64,000 bases of DNA from Paenibacillus aceti. GTDB taxonomy: Bacteria > Bacillota > Bacilli > Paenibacillales > Paenibacillaceae. This document shows, in pieces, positions 34,529 to 44,715 of this stretch. Every line of letters begins with the position of its first letter. Positions within the stretch are counted from its first letter, which is position 1. The notes beneath the pieces are model-generated. The model saw nothing but the letters and a program-made list of their open reading frames with translations, did not search any database and had not been told where the DNA came from. Where the stretch lies: positions 1,668,633 to 1,732,632 of the forward strand of contig NZ_KZ987724.1 in the NCBI RefSeq assembly GCF_003614185.1, read 5' to 3'. The position numbers and the translations under genes are program-made.

Positions 34529-36274
34529 ATGCTGCTAGAAGCTCTATATCATGTCCCTAGAGACAAATGGGCCTATGCCTACGACAATTCGACGATCCAT
34601 CTGCGGATCAGAACGAAGCGCGATGACCTGGAGCAAGTGATTGCTATGACAGGGGACAAATATAATTGGGCCGGTACCTACCAGGAATATCCGATGGAGA
34701 AGGCCGCCCATGATCGCATGTTCGACTATTGGGAAGTGGCGGTGCGTCCCCGGTATCGGCGCTTGTCCTATGCTTTTAAGCTAGTTGCTGGCACCGAGAC
34801 GATCTATATGCTCGATTCAGGACTTCAGCATGACCCTCCCTCACCGCCCGGAGAATGCTTCGAATTCCCGTATATTCATGAGATCGACGTATTCAAGGTA
34901 CTGGAGTGGGCCAAGGAAGCTGTCTTCTATCAGATTATGCCCGAACGGTTCGCCAATGGCGATCCGGGGAATGATCCGAAGCCCGTAGAGGGCTGGGGAA
35001 AGACCCCGACCTATGATAATTTCTTCGGCGGAGATTTGCAAGGGGTGCTTGATCATCTGAATTATCTTGTTGAGCTAGGGATCAACGCGATTTACTTCAC
35101 CCCCTTGTTCGTCGCGCCTTCCAACCATAAATATGACACGATCGATTACAGACAAGTAGACCCTCATTTTGGTGATAATGCGTTGCTGAAGAAGGTGGCC
35201 GAAGCCTGTCATGAACGTGGAATACGCGTCGTGCTCGATGCCGTCTTCAATCATTGCGGGGAACAATTTCCGCCCTTCCAGGATGTGCTGAAGCATGGCC
35301 AGAACTCTAAATATGCCAATTGGTTCCACATTAATGAGTATCCGGTGAAAATCAAGGACGGGCTCCCCACCTATGACACCTTCGGCTTCTTCGGCAATAT
35401 GCCCAAATTCAACACCGCCAACCCGGAGGTGAAGGAATATTTGCTCGGTGTAGCTGAATACTGGATACAGGAGATCAAGCTGGATGGCTGGCGTCTGGAT
35501 GTAGCTAATGAGATCGACCATCATTTTTGGCGGGATTTCCGTAATGTTGTCAAGAGAGCGAATCCAGAGGCTTACATTATCGGGGAGGTGTGGAGCGATT
35601 CCCTTAACTGGCTGCTGGGCGATCAGTTCGATTCTGTCATGAATTATCCTTTTGCTGACAAGGTGCTGGAGTTTTTCGGCGGTGGTATGGACGGCTACAG
35701 CTTCTCGAATGAAATGGGCTCGCTTATTATGCGCTATCCCCAGCAAACGAATGAAGTTATCTTCAATATGCTCTGCACACATGACACGCCGCGACTGCTT
35801 ACCCGAGTTGGTGGGGATACCCGAAAGCTTAAGCTCTGTGTCGTCTTCCTGTTCACCTATATCGGCACGCCCTGCATATTCTATGGCGATGAGATCGGCT
35901 TGACCGGGAATGGTGATCCCGATTGCCGCAAGTGCATGGAGTGGGATCCGCAGAAGCAGAATAAGGAACTGCTCGATTTCTATATAATCATGATTGCCCT
36001 GCGCAAGAAGCATGCCGTATTGAGACAGGGGCGCTTCCGCTTCCTGCAGGCCAAGAGCGATAACCCCTGCATTATCTACGAACGTATGAATGATAGTATG
36101 CATTTCACGATTTGGATGAACAACACGGATAAGGCCTGCGTGCTCTCGCATCCGATTCAGACCAGTGACTGGCAGGATGCACTGACCGGAGAGAACGTCG
36201 CCCCCGAAGCAGGCACGATGAATATTAAGCTAGATCCGTTCGGATTCCGCATTCTGTATCGCAAAATACAATAA
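34529..36274 (+). CDS. Alpha-glycosidase, GH13 neopullulanase/maltogenic amylase/cyclomaltodextrinase type
   Basis: Intracellular (no signal peptide) starch-oligosaccharide hydrolase, 581 residues. The N-terminal starch-binding domain (about 1-125) precedes the GH13 barrel, as in the GH13_20 subfamily. Conserved regions: VVLDAVFNHCG (region I), DGWRLDVANEIDHHFW with nucleophile Asp (II), GEVWSDSLNWLLGDQFDSVMNY with the acid Glu (III) and CTHDTPRL (IV). The MPERFANGD phrase is typical of this group. Ribosome site AAGGAG. Adjacent to glgBA, so it may degrade maltodextrins or glycogen branches; convergent with glgA. Confidence 0.9.
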   Translation: MLLEALYHVPRDKWAYAYDNSTIHLRIRTKRDDLEQVIAMTGDKYNWAGTYQEYPMEKAAHDRMFDYWEVAVRPRYRRLSYAFKLVAGTETIYMLDSGLQHDPPSPPGECFEFPYIHEIDVFKVLEWAKEAVFYQIMPERFANGDPGNDPKPVEGWGKTPTYDNFFGGDLQGVLDHLNYLVELGINAIYFTPLFVAPSNHKYDTIDYRQVDPHFGDNALLKKVAEACHERGIRVVLDAVFNHCGEQFPPFQDVLKHGQNSKYANWFHINEYPVKIKDGLPTYDTFGFFGNMPKFNTANPEVKEYLLGVAEYWIQEIKLDGWRLDVANEIDHHFWRDFRNVVKRANPEAYIIGEVWSDSLNWLLGDQFDSVMNYPFADKVLEFFGGGMDGYSFSNEMGSLIMRYPQQTNEVIFNMLCTHDTPRLLTRVGGDTRKLKLCVVFLFTYIGTPCIFYGDEIGLTGNGDPDCRKCMEWDPQKQNKELLDFYIIMIALRKKHAVLRQGRFRFLQAKSDNPCIIYERMNDSMHFTIWMNNTDKACVLSHPIQTSDWQDALTGENVAPEAGTMNIKLDPFGFRILYRKIQ

Positions 36275-36341
36275 AGCCGGGTCACAGCAGGATACCATCA
36301 GTTGGCGCTACTCACTGATCGTATTCTGCTGTGCCCGGCTT
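36274..36341. terminator. Long bidirectional terminator
   Basis: Extended stem: AAGCCGGG-T-CACAGCAG-G-ATAC-C-ATCAGT pairs with ACTGAT-C-GTAT-T-CTGCTGTG-C-CCGGCTT. Between the converging amylase and glgA genes; T-rich on the plus side. Confidence 0.85.
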
Positions 36342-36346
36342 ATTTT

Positions 36347-37777
36347 CTATGCTTGCAAGCGCGCATAAATCTCCGCATATTGCTTGGCCGATTGCTGCCA
36401 GCTATAATCCCCAGCCATCGCATTCTTCACGATGCCTGCCCATATTTCCGGCTGCCTGTAGAACGAGACGGCTCTGTTCAATGTATATAGCAGATCATGG
36501 GCATTGAAGTTATGGAAGCTGAAGCCATTGCCCTCCCTGGTATATTCATTATATGAATGGACCGTATCATTCAGCCCCCCCGTCTCCCGCACGACTGGAA
36601 TGCTTCCATAGCGCAGCGCCAGCAATTGGCTAATTCCGCAGGGTTCAAAACGCGAGGGCATCAGGAACAGATCGCTGCCGGCATAGATACGCCGAGACAG
36701 CTGATCGCTGAACAGAATCTTCGCCGCCAGCTTCTGTGGATGACGGAAGGCTGCTTCCCTGAACCAATTCTCATAGCTCTGGTCGCCCGTGCCAAGCAGC
36801 ACGAATTGTACATCATTGTTATGAAGCCATTCATCCAAAATCCGCGTCAGTAGATCAAGCCCCTTCGGCTCGACCAATCGGGTTACCATACCGATCAGAG
36901 GAATCGCCCCGTTCTCAGGCAGACCGACCTCTCTCTGCAATTCCAGCTTGTTCTGCTGCTTCTTGGCCAGGCTACTGCGATATTTTACATAAATCTGATC
37001 GTCTGTCGCCGGGTTATACAACTGCGCATCAATCCCGTTCACAATTCCGGTGAGCCGATCTCCGAGCGAGCGCAGCAAACCGTCCATTCCATAACCATAG
37101 TAGGGAGTACGAATCTCGGATGCATAGGTAGGACTGACCGTCGTCACATGATCGGCATAGACCAGCCCAGCCTTCATGAAGCTGACATTCCCGTAGTATT
37201 CAACCCCATCCGCTGTAAAATAATGATCCGGAACACTAAGCAAATCGCCTAGCACCTCACGCGGAAATATGCCCTGATACAGTAAATTATGAATCGTATA
37301 GACCGTGCGGATTCCCTGATAGGCCTCATCCTCCCGAAAATGCTCCTTAAGCAGTAGCGGGATCATCGCCGTATGCCAATCATGACAGTGGAGAACATCC
37401 GGCCGAAATCCAAGGCGCGGCAGCAACTCCAGTACCGCCCGATTCAGGAAGGCGAACCGCTCCCCATCATCTCCGTAGCCATAGACCCCGTCCCGGCCAA
37501 AATAATACTCGTTATCGATAAAATAGACCGGCACACCCTCATGCACCAGATATTCAATGCCACCATACTGTCTGCGCCAGCCGACAGGCACCTCCATCTC
37601 CCCCAGATGCTGTAGCTGATCCGTGAATCTGGATGGGATGTCCTTATATTTAGGCAGCACAATACGCACATCATGCCCCGCCTCATGCAGCGCCTTCGGA
37701 AGCGCTCCGATCACATCGGCGAGCCCGCCTGTTTTGATGAACGGGAATACCTCTGCTGCGGCGAACAATATTTTCAT
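36347..37777 (-). CDS. glgA: Glycogen synthase (ADP-glucose dependent)
   Basis: Elongates alpha-1,4-glucan from ADP-glucose; GT5 family. 476 residues, full length. The N-terminal KxGGL motif is in KILFAAAEVFPFIKTGGLADVIGALPKAL. The GT-B C-terminal domain has GIVNGIDAQLYNP, GMVTRLVEPKGLDLL and the E-x7-E region FLMPSRFEPCGISQLLALRYGSIPVVRETGGL. Overlaps the end of glgB by 4 bases (ATGA), so glgB-glgA is one operon. Confidence 0.94.
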   Translation of the reverse strand: MKILFAAAEVFPFIKTGGLADVIGALPKALHEAGHDVRIVLPKYKDIPSRFTDQLQHLGEMEVPVGWRRQYGGIEYLVHEGVPVYFIDNEYYFGRDGVYGYGDDGERFAFLNRAVLELLPRLGFRPDVLHCHDWHTAMIPLLLKEHFREDEAYQGIRTVYTIHNLLYQGIFPREVLGDLLSVPDHYFTADGVEYYGNVSFMKAGLVYADHVTTVSPTYASEIRTPYYGYGMDGLLRSLGDRLTGIVNGIDAQLYNPATDDQIYVKYRSSLAKKQQNKLELQREVGLPENGAIPLIGMVTRLVEPKGLDLLTRILDEWLHNNDVQFVLLGTGDQSYENWFREAAFRHPQKLAAKILFSDQLSRRIYAGSDLFLMPSRFEPCGISQLLALRYGSIPVVRETGGLNDTVHSYNEYTREGNGFSFHNFNAHDLLYTLNRAVSFYRQPEIWAGIVKNAMAGDYSWQQSAKQYAEIYARLQA

Positions 37778-39750
37778 AATATAGGCTTCCTCCTTGATGT
37801 TTTTTTGCCTGATCCTGGGACGGTCGGTCGATGCGACGGCTTAAGCCTACGCTCTGCTCTTACTACCAGCTTCCAGATCATTATGCTAAGCGGTGGGAGC
37901 GTCAGCTCGATGCTATTCTCATGCTCATGCCACGGCTTCGGCTCACTGTAGAGCGGAGCGATGCGTTTCTGCCCAACCCCGCCATAGCTCTCTTCATTGC
38001 TGTTGAACAGCTCGACGTACGTCCCTGCTCTAGGAACGCCAATTCGATAGCTCTCCCGCTGCACTGGCTGAAAATTAATAATAATTAGCAGCAGATCACT
38101 GGCCCGCCGCCCTTTGCGCATATAGCAGATTACGCTCTGTGCGGCATCATGTGGATTAATCCACTCATACCCAGTATGGACATGATCCTGCTCCCACAGC
38201 CCGGGCTCTCTTAAATAGAGATGATTCAAGGCGCGGGTATATTCCTGCATTTTATGATGCATTTCGTAATCCAGCAGCAGCCAGTCCAGCTCGGCCTGGT
38301 CTCTCCATTCTATGAACTGCCCGAATTCCCCGCCCATGAACAGCAGCTTCTTCCCCGGAGAGGTCATCAGATATCCGAGCAGAACCCTTAACCCGGCGAA
38401 TTTCTGCTCATAGCTCCCCGGCATTTTGTTCAGCAGTGACTTCTTGCCGTGCACCACCTCATCATGGGATAGAGGAAGTGTATAGTTATCCGCAAAGGCG
38501 TACCAGATCGGAAAAGTAAGCAGATGATGCCGCATCGAACGATCCCCGAACTCGCTTTCAATATAAGATAAAGTGTCATTCATCCAGCCCATATTCCATT
38601 TATAATTGAAGCCAAGCCCGCCTTTGTCTACTGGCATCGTAACTCCCGGCCAGGAACTGGACTCCTCCGCCATCATGAGAGCATACGGGTGGTATTGGAA
38701 TACCGCCCTATTCAGCTGCTTCAGAAAAGCGATCGCCTCCAGATTCTCCACGCCGCCGAGTTCATTGACCGGATGCTGCCCCGCCGATTTCTCGAAATCC
38801 AGCCGCAGCATACTCGTCACCGCGTCTACTCTCAGGCCGTCGAAATGATACATATCGAGCCAGAACAAGGCATTGGAGATCAGAAAAGACCTGACCTCCG
38901 GCTTGCCAAAATCAAAGCTCAGCGTTCCCCAGCCGGGCTTCTCCGCCTTCTCTTCATCCGCGTACTCGAACAGCGGTGTTCCATCAAATCTGCGCAAGCC
39001 ATGCGCGTCCTTCGTGAAATGGCCAGGCACCCAATCCAGCAGTACGCCAAGCCCCGCCTGATGACAACGGTCCACGAAATACATCAGATCCTGCGGTTCA
39101 CCATAACGGCTCGTCGGCGCATAATAACCCGTAATCTGATACCCCCAGGACAGATCATAAGGATGCTCGGCTAACGGCATCAATTCGATATGTGTATATC
39201 CCATCGATACAGCATAAGGGATGAGCAGATCAGCCATTTCCCGATATGTATAGAAGCTCCCGTCCTCCTTCTGGCGCCATGTTCCGAAATGAAGCTCATA
39301 TATATTGAGCGGCCTATCGTACAAGGCTCGGCGTTTACGCAGCCATTTCCCATCCCCCCACTCATAGCCGGAAATCGACTTCACGATCGATGCCGTTGCC
39401 GGCCGTATCTCCGCATAATAAGCATACGGATCTGCCTTCAGGAATTTGCTTCCATCCGCTCCGATTATTTCATACTTGTAAAAAATTCCTTCCCCCACCC
39501 CCGGGAAAAAGCGACTCCAAAATCCCGATTCGGGTATCTTATATAATAAATCATTCTCCCCGTCCCACTGATTCCAATCGGAGACCACAGCGACTTGCTG
39601 CGCATGGGGAGCCCATACGGTGAATCGTACACCGGCCTGACTGTTCTCCACTGCAGGATGTGAACCGAGGATAAGATAGCTCCGGTAGAGCGTTCCTTCA
39701 TGAAATAAATAAATATCATCCGCAGATATTATTCCTGTTCGTTCGGACAA
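37774..39750 (-). CDS. glgB: 1,4-alpha-glucan branching enzyme
   Basis: Introduces alpha-1,6 branches in glycogen. 658 residues. N-terminal CBM48 (VRFTVWAPHAQQVAVVSDWNQWDG), then the GH13 barrel: YTHIELMPLAEHPYDLSWGYQITGYYAPTSRYG, LLDWVPGHFTKDAHGL, DGLRVDAVTSML with nucleophile Asp, MMAEESSSWPGVT with acid Glu and LPLSHDEVVHGKKSL. The start is a TTG at 39750 with GGGTGAT upstream. Its C-terminus ends in a basic tail (SHRPTVPGSGKKTSRRKPIL). Divergent from glgC. Confidence 0.94.
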   Translation of the reverse strand: MSERTGIISADDIYLFHEGTLYRSYLILGSHPAVENSQAGVRFTVWAPHAQQVAVVSDWNQWDGENDLLYKIPESGFWSRFFPGVGEGIFYKYEIIGADGSKFLKADPYAYYAEIRPATASIVKSISGYEWGDGKWLRKRRALYDRPLNIYELHFGTWRQKEDGSFYTYREMADLLIPYAVSMGYTHIELMPLAEHPYDLSWGYQITGYYAPTSRYGEPQDLMYFVDRCHQAGLGVLLDWVPGHFTKDAHGLRRFDGTPLFEYADEEKAEKPGWGTLSFDFGKPEVRSFLISNALFWLDMYHFDGLRVDAVTSMLRLDFEKSAGQHPVNELGGVENLEAIAFLKQLNRAVFQYHPYALMMAEESSSWPGVTMPVDKGGLGFNYKWNMGWMNDTLSYIESEFGDRSMRHHLLTFPIWYAFADNYTLPLSHDEVVHGKKSLLNKMPGSYEQKFAGLRVLLGYLMTSPGKKLLFMGGEFGQFIEWRDQAELDWLLLDYEMHHKMQEYTRALNHLYLREPGLWEQDHVHTGYEWINPHDAAQSVICYMRKGRRASDLLLIIINFQPVQRESYRIGVPRAGTYVELFNSNEESYGGVGQKRIAPLYSEPKPWHEHENSIELTLPPLSIMIWKLVVRAERRLKPSHRPTVPGSGKKTSRRKPIL

Positions 39751-39972
39751 TGTATAATCACCCGCTTCTTCAAATAATTTTTATAGAGTTTGCTCTTAGC
39801 CGCTTCCTATTTAGGAATTTTGCGATAACTCCCGATCTTGAAAGTAAAAATGCTTCATTACAAAAATTATTGTAATAATTTCTGATAATTTCCATACCTT
39901 TAGTTTCAACAACATCATATCTAGTGTATGTAAGAACAACACAGTCCAAACCACACGGGAGGGAAAAAAGAA

Positions 39973-41193
39973 GTGAATAAAAAAAATTGTATCGCAATGC
40001 TGCTAGCTGGAGGTGAAGGTCGCAGGTTATCCCCCTTGACATCCAAGCTCGCCAAACCGGCCGTACCCTTTGGTGGCCATTACCGAATCATCGATTTTCC
40101 TCTCAGCAACTGCGTTAATTCAGGAATCGACACCATCGGTGTACTTACCCAATATGAGGCGGAATCGCTCCATGAACATATCGGCGCAGGAGAGGCCTGG
40201 AATCTCCCGCAGCATGCGAACGGCGGAATTTCCCTGCTGCCCTCTTATAACGCCGGCGTGAAGGAATATGCAGGTACAGCGGATGCCATTTATAAGAATA
40301 TCGAATACGTGGATCAATTCCAGCCTGATCAGGTTCTGATCCTGTCAGGCGACCATATTTATCATATGGACTATCGCAGACTGCTTGATTATCATCTGAC
40401 GGTGAACGCTACAGCGACGATCTCCGTGATGCCAGTGCCTTGGGAAGAGGCGCATCGCTTCGGTGTGATGACGACGGATGAACAGCAGCGAATTACAGAA
40501 TTCGCGGAGAAGCCGAAGCATCCGGCCAGCAATCTGGCCTCGATGGGGATTTATTTATTCAACTGGGATTTCCTGAAGCAGCACTTGATCGCAGATGCCG
40601 CCGATTCCCATAGCAGCCATGACTTCGGCAAGGATCTGATCCCGAAAATGTTGTGCGGCAGCCAACCGCTTCATGCTTACGAATTCAAAGGATATTGGCG
40701 TGATGTAGGGACTGTTCACAGCCTGTGGGAAGCTCATATGGACTTACTGGCCGAGAATACCGAGTGGAGTCTAACAAATAATAAGGCTTGGCCGATGTAC
40801 ACGCAAGGAATGTCCGCTCCTCCATCCTTCCTGAACCACCAGTCGCAGATCAACAACTCGTTAGTGCATAGCGGCTGCGAGCTTGAAGGCCAGATTGAGC
40901 AATCCGTGATCTTCGGAGGAGCCTGCATCGGCCGCTCTACGAAGATTAAAGACAGCGTCATTATGCCCGGCGCCAAGATCGGCCGTAATGTCTTGATTGA
41001 GAAGGCAATTATCGGAGAAGGCTCAATTATTAAAGATGGAGCAGTCATCAAAGGAACTCTTGCCGAGATTATGGTTGTCGGCCCAGGTGAGACCGTCACA
41101 GCCAAGCCTACACTCATTCCACAGCCATCCAGGCTGCTTATGGAAGTATATGAGAAGACCCCTCGGCTCAGAGCAGAGGGCATGCCTTCCTGA
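39973..41193 (+). CDS. glgC: Glucose-1-phosphate adenylyltransferase
   Basis: Makes ADP-glucose for GlgA. 406 residues. The nucleotidyltransferase N-terminus has [45 protein letters not shown]; catalytic GDHIYHMDY and the substrate phrase [21 protein letters not shown] follow, and a left-handed beta-helix C-terminal domain ([27 protein letters not shown]). The start is GTG at 39973 with GGGAGGG upstream. glgD, usually paired with glgC in Bacillus, is not adjacent. Divergent from glgB with 222 bases between. Confidence 0.94.
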   Translation: MNKKNCIAMLLAGGEGRRLSPLTSKLAKPAVPFGGHYRIIDFPLSNCVNSGIDTIGVLTQYEAESLHEHIGAGEAWNLPQHANGGISLLPSYNAGVKEYAGTADAIYKNIEYVDQFQPDQVLILSGDHIYHMDYRRLLDYHLTVNATATISVMPVPWEEAHRFGVMTTDEQQRITEFAEKPKHPASNLASMGIYLFNWDFLKQHLIADAADSHSSHDFGKDLIPKMLCGSQPLHAYEFKGYWRDVGTVHSLWEAHMDLLAENTEWSLTNNKAWPMYTQGMSAPPSFLNHQSQINNSLVHSGCELEGQIEQSVIFGGACIGRSTKIKDSVIMPGAKIGRNVLIEKAIIGEGSIIKDGAVIKGTLAEIMVVGPGETVTAKPTLIPQPSRLLMEVYEKTPRLRAEGMPS

Positions 41194-41202
41194 ACATCAT
41201 AA

Positions 41203-41240
41203 AAAGGGACTCTCTAGAAGCAATTCAGAGAGTCCCTCTT
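41203..41240. terminator. Terminator between glgC and the histidine kinase gene
   Basis: AAGGGACTCTCT pairs with AGAGAGTCCCTCTT across an 11-base loop. Serves converging transcripts, 10 bases after the glgC stop and 8 bases from the kinase stop. Confidence 0.88.
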
Positions 41241-41247
41241 GATGTAA

Positions 41248-42711
41248 CTATACTTCTGGCGTCTCCAGGACATCCATAGTCTGGGTATTGGCATCCCGAG
41301 CCTCGGAATCATGCACCGGCATAGGCAGGACAACCGATACCGTCGTACCTACATTAAGCTCGCTGCGAATGTCCATCTGGCCTTGATGCAGTTCCACAAG
41401 CTGCTGCGTAATCGCCAGCCCCAGTCCGGTTCCTCCGCCTTGATGATTCACCTGGAAGAAGCGGTCGCGAACCCGGTTCAGATTCTCCTCGCTGATCCCG
41501 ATCCCGCTATCGACAACCTCCACCTGAACCTGCTCTGTTGAAATTTGCATGATCACGAGATGAATCCAGCTATTCTCGTGGGAGAACTTGATCGCATTAT
41601 CCACCAGATTAAGGAAGACCTGCTTCAAGCGATTGCCGTCGCCGATCACTGTGATCGGCTTATCTGTCCGATCATCGAGCTTGATCTGAATTTGCTTCTT
41701 CTCCGCCTTGGCCCATACGTTCAGCATAATCTCCTTCAGCAGTTCCTGAAGATGGACACGGCCGATCACCAGCTTCATCTCATTTTGCTGCAGCTTGGAG
41801 AAGTCCAACATCTCCTCAACCAGCCCGATAAGCCGATCGGTCTCCTTGGAGATGATATTCATACCGATCTTCGTCTCTTCAGGATCAAATCCGCCGGAGG
41901 TCAGCGTCTCGCTCCAGCCCTTGATGCCTGTGAGCGGAGTACGAAGCTCATGAGAGATCGAAGAGATGAAGTCATCCTTGATCTGGTTGCTGCGGACGAT
42001 TTCCTGAGCCATGTAGTTCAGCGTCGAAGCCAGCTCGCCTAATTCATATTTATAATCGCCCTCGATGCGCGTGTCGAATTTGCCTTTGGCCAACTGGGCA
42101 GACACAGCGCGAATATTGTTAATCGGCTTCACGATCGAATTCGCCAGCCCGATACTGAATAAGGTGACAAGGGCCAGAACGGCAACGCAGACCGCGGAAG
42201 AGATCAAGGTCAGGTTCATCATTTTGGAGTTGACTGCCTCCAGCGAAGTAACATACCGCACGATATAAGCATTATCTCCCCTTACTTGAAGCGGCGAGGA
42301 GACCGCCATAACCATCTCGCCCGTGGAGGGCTGCCTGCCGATCCATTTGCCCACACTGCCCGATGCAGCCTGCAGCACATCGCTGGTCTGGATCGCCTTC
42401 TCATCCTGGAACGGATTGCTGCTTGCCTTGACATCGCCTTTGCGGTTCAGTATAAGAAGCTCTGTGTCTTTCAGTTCAAAGGCATCCAGCATTTCCGTAA
42501 AATAATTCGGATCATTATCCGCATTCAGCTTTACGAATTTCTGGAAATAATCGGACGCCCATGTCGTGTGATTCGACATATGGTTATAAATCGTATCGTA
42601 ATAGTACATGCGTATGGCCAAAGAGAAGATCAGTTCGACCATGAACAGCGTTACGAATACGACGATAAAATAGTGCATGACAATCTGTCGTCCGATACCC
42701 TTCTTGATCAT
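41248..42711 (-). CDS. Sensor histidine kinase (HAMP, HisKA, HATPase)
   Basis: Membrane kinase of about 487 residues. The first helix is at about 10-35, an extracytoplasmic sensor of about 120 residues follows, the second helix is at about 165-190, then HAMP (SIVKPINNIRAVSAQL), HisKA with phospho-His at about 254 in SISHELRTPLTGIKGW, and HATPase boxes (VFLNLVDNAIKFS, VVDSGIGISEENL, GTGLGLAIT). Start at 42711, overlapping the regulator stop as ATGA with GGCGAGGG upstream; an earlier in-frame start at 42729 lacks this fit. Last gene of the ATPase-lipoprotein-regulator-kinase operon. Stimulus unknown. Confidence 0.92.
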   Translation of the reverse strand: MIKKGIGRQIVMHYFIVVFVTLFMVELIFSLAIRMYYYDTIYNHMSNHTTWASDYFQKFVKLNADNDPNYFTEMLDAFELKDTELLILNRKGDVKASSNPFQDEKAIQTSDVLQAASGSVGKWIGRQPSTGEMVMAVSSPLQVRGDNAYIVRYVTSLEAVNSKMMNLTLISSAVCVAVLALVTLFSIGLANSIVKPINNIRAVSAQLAKGKFDTRIEGDYKYELGELASTLNYMAQEIVRSNQIKDDFISSISHELRTPLTGIKGWSETLTSGGFDPEETKIGMNIISKETDRLIGLVEEMLDFSKLQQNEMKLVIGRVHLQELLKEIMLNVWAKAEKKQIQIKLDDRTDKPITVIGDGNRLKQVFLNLVDNAIKFSHENSWIHLVIMQISTEQVQVEVVDSGIGISEENLNRVRDRFFQVNHQGGGTGLGLAITQQLVELHQGQMDIRSELNVGTTVSVVLPMPVHDSEARDANTQTMDVLETPEV

Positions 42712-43406
42712 TGTCCCTCGCCTTTCCATTTATAGCCGAATCCCCATACCGTCTGGAGGAACATCGGCTCGGAAGGATTGTTCTCGATCTTCTGACGCAG
42801 CCGGCGAATGTTAACGTCAACGATCTTCGGATCGCCCATATATTCTTTGCCCCACACATGATCCAGCAGCTGATCGCGGCTCAGCGGGGAATTCTCATTC
42901 TCCAGGAAATATTGGACGAGCGAGAACTCCGTCGGGGTCAGCTCGATCAACTGTCCGCCGCGCTTGAATTGCTTCGAGATCAAATCGAGCGTGAATGGTC
43001 CCGAAGTAAAAGTAACCTTCGTGCTGCTCTCCCGATATACATTCACCCGCCGCAGCAAAGAATGGATGCGGGCGATCAGCTCGGTCGGGCTGAATGGCTT
43101 GCTGACATGATCATCCGCTCCGACAGACAGCGCATAGACCTTATCCTGCTCCTGCACCTTGGCAGTCAGAAAAATTATTCCGATCCGCTCATTCGTCTCG
43201 CGGATTCTACGGCACACCTCGAAGCCGTCGATGCCGGGAACCATCACATCAAGCAGCGCAATATCGATATCCGGTACGCTCTGGAGCTTCGCCAGCGCCT
43301 CATTCCCTTCCGCGGCCTCCAATACTTCGAAGCCGTTCCGCTTCAAGTTGATCACAATAAAACTGCGGATCGATTCCTCATCTTCCAATATCAAAACCTT
43401 ACTCAC
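42708..43406 (-). CDS. OmpR/PhoB-family response regulator
   Basis: 232 residues. The receiver domain has acidic pocket LEDEES, phospho-acceptor Asp53 in ALLDVM, FLTAK and VSKPFSPTELIAR. The C-terminal winged helix is typical of the OmpR group (IELTPTEFSLVQYFLEN, RDQLLDHVWGKEY, VDVNIRRLRQKIE, VWGFGYKW). Cognate partner of the kinase gene with which it overlaps. It lies 40 bases after the FG-GAP lipoprotein gene. Regulated genes unknown; the operon itself is a natural candidate. Confidence 0.94.
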   Translation of the reverse strand: MSKVLILEDEESIRSFIVINLKRNGFEVLEAAEGNEALAKLQSVPDIDIALLDVMVPGIDGFEVCRRIRETNERIGIIFLTAKVQEQDKVYALSVGADDHVSKPFSPTELIARIHSLLRRVNVYRESSTKVTFTSGPFTLDLISKQFKRGGQLIELTPTEFSLVQYFLENENSPLSRDQLLDHVWGKEYMGDPKIVDVNIRRLRQKIENNPSEPMFLQTVWGFGYKWKGEGQ

Positions 43407-43446
43407 TTCGCGTCTCCTCCCTCTATCATAAACAGCAAACTCCCGT

Positions 43447-44715
43447 TTAACGCTTGATTTCCTGCTCGCCCTTATTCACCTTCACATTCGTCTTGCTATA
43501 GAAGCCGATGACCTTGTCATAATCCCAAGCCAGAAGCTCCCACTGATCCTTATAGTTCTCCCACTCCGATAGCGAGAAGAAGCGTATTTCAGCCACCGTC
43601 TCCCCGGTATCCACCTTGACGAACCATAAATGCTCATCCGGGTCTGACTTGGCATCGACTGTAACATTGCCTGGCCAATCCTTCGGGAAGTTGAAGTAGA
43701 AGCGGCCCGACGGGTCCATATACTGTTGTCTTATAAACTTGATCCCGCCTCCTTCTTCCCACTGATAGTAAGAGAAGAGCGGTATTTCGTACTGGGGTGA
43801 TTCCCAGCCGATCGGCTTCTCGGAGCGGCCCACCTCAAGGATTCCATCGCCATCTACATCACCGCTATATACCGGATAGTTCTTATACATGAAATCCTGC
43901 GATGGCACTACATCCTCGAACTTGCCGTCCTTCATGACGAGCACATGGGAATAGGCATGATGCGACCCAAAGGCAGCATCCAGAATAATCCCCTTCAATT
44001 TAGGAGTAATATTACCGCTAACCGTATTGTAATATTCCTCTATATTATCATCCAATTGAATGGAATCCAGCTCCTTGAATGATGATCCTTCAAGCTGATA
44101 CGTCGTTACTGTAGCCCCCTGGAGCCGCTTCAAATTAACGACCGTAATATCCAGTTGACCATCCTGATTCAAATCATCAATCAGGAAGTTACTATAGGGG
44201 ATCGTCAGCAGATTTTCCACTTTCTCACCATCATAGGAATAGACCGTCAGACCTTTCTGCACATCCTCTCCACCACCTGAGAAGCCTGCGATGATGTTGA
44301 GTCGGCCATCACCAGTCAGGTCCTTCAGATCGAAGGTTTCGAGGTTCTGGCCCTCGCCATCAAATCTCACCTGAACGACCCAGCTATCGCCCTGCTGCTC
44401 CAGAATCATCCCATGAATACGCACAGTTTCATCTGGAGTCTCATAGAAGACGATCGCTTCCTTGACACCATCATTATCCAAATCCGCCGTCCGAATAGAG
44501 CTCTTCACATCCTTCGGTGCGATGATGGAGCCCTTCGTCTCGACATTAATCACATTGAATAAGGATTCCCGGTCAGAGGATAGCTGCGGTGTTCGCATCA
44601 ATGATTTGGGATCATCGATAATGCCACAGCCGCTAAGTATGAACAGCAGCACGCAGCCCGAGCAAACCATCAGCACATATCTCAGATTACCTTTCAAACT
44701 CATCACTCTCTTCAT
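43447..44715 (-). CDS. FG-GAP/VCBS-repeat lipoprotein
   Basis: Predicted secreted lipoprotein, 422 residues; lipobox LSGC with Cys30 after a hydrophobic segment. Four FG-GAP-type calcium loops: DLDNDGVKEAIVF, DLTGDGRLNIIAGF, DLNQDGQLDITVV and DVDGDGILEVGRS, suggesting an integrin-like beta-propeller. No enzyme motif seen. The start ATG overlaps the ATPase stop by 4 bases. Its place between an ABC ATPase and a two-component system suggests an extracellular sensing or binding part of one system, but this is inference. Confidence 0.82.
   Translation of the reverse strand: MKRVMSLKGNLRYVLMVCSGCVLLFILSGCGIIDDPKSLMRTPQLSSDRESLFNVINVETKGSIIAPKDVKSSIRTADLDNDGVKEAIVFYETPDETVRIHGMILEQQGDSWVVQVRFDGEGQNLETFDLKDLTGDGRLNIIAGFSGGGEDVQKGLTVYSYDGEKVENLLTIPYSNFLIDDLNQDGQLDITVVNLKRLQGATVTTYQLEGSSFKELDSIQLDDNIEEYYNTVSGNITPKLKGIILDAAFGSHHAYSHVLVMKDGKFEDVVPSQDFMYKNYPVYSGDVDGDGILEVGRSEKPIGWESPQYEIPLFSYYQWEEGGGIKFIRQQYMDPSGRFYFNFPKDWPGNVTVDAKSDPDEHLWFVKVDTGETVAEIRFFSLSEWENYKDQWELLAWDYDKVIGFYSKTNVKVNKGEQEIKR

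Noticed and set aside
35075-36151. 358-codon frame antisense to the amylase gene
   Set aside because: Shadow of the GH13 gene, whose catalytic motifs are complete in the sense frame.
42711-43457. 248-codon plus-strand frame antisense to the response regulator
   Set aside because: Shadow frame; the regulator has clear receiver and wHTH motifs.
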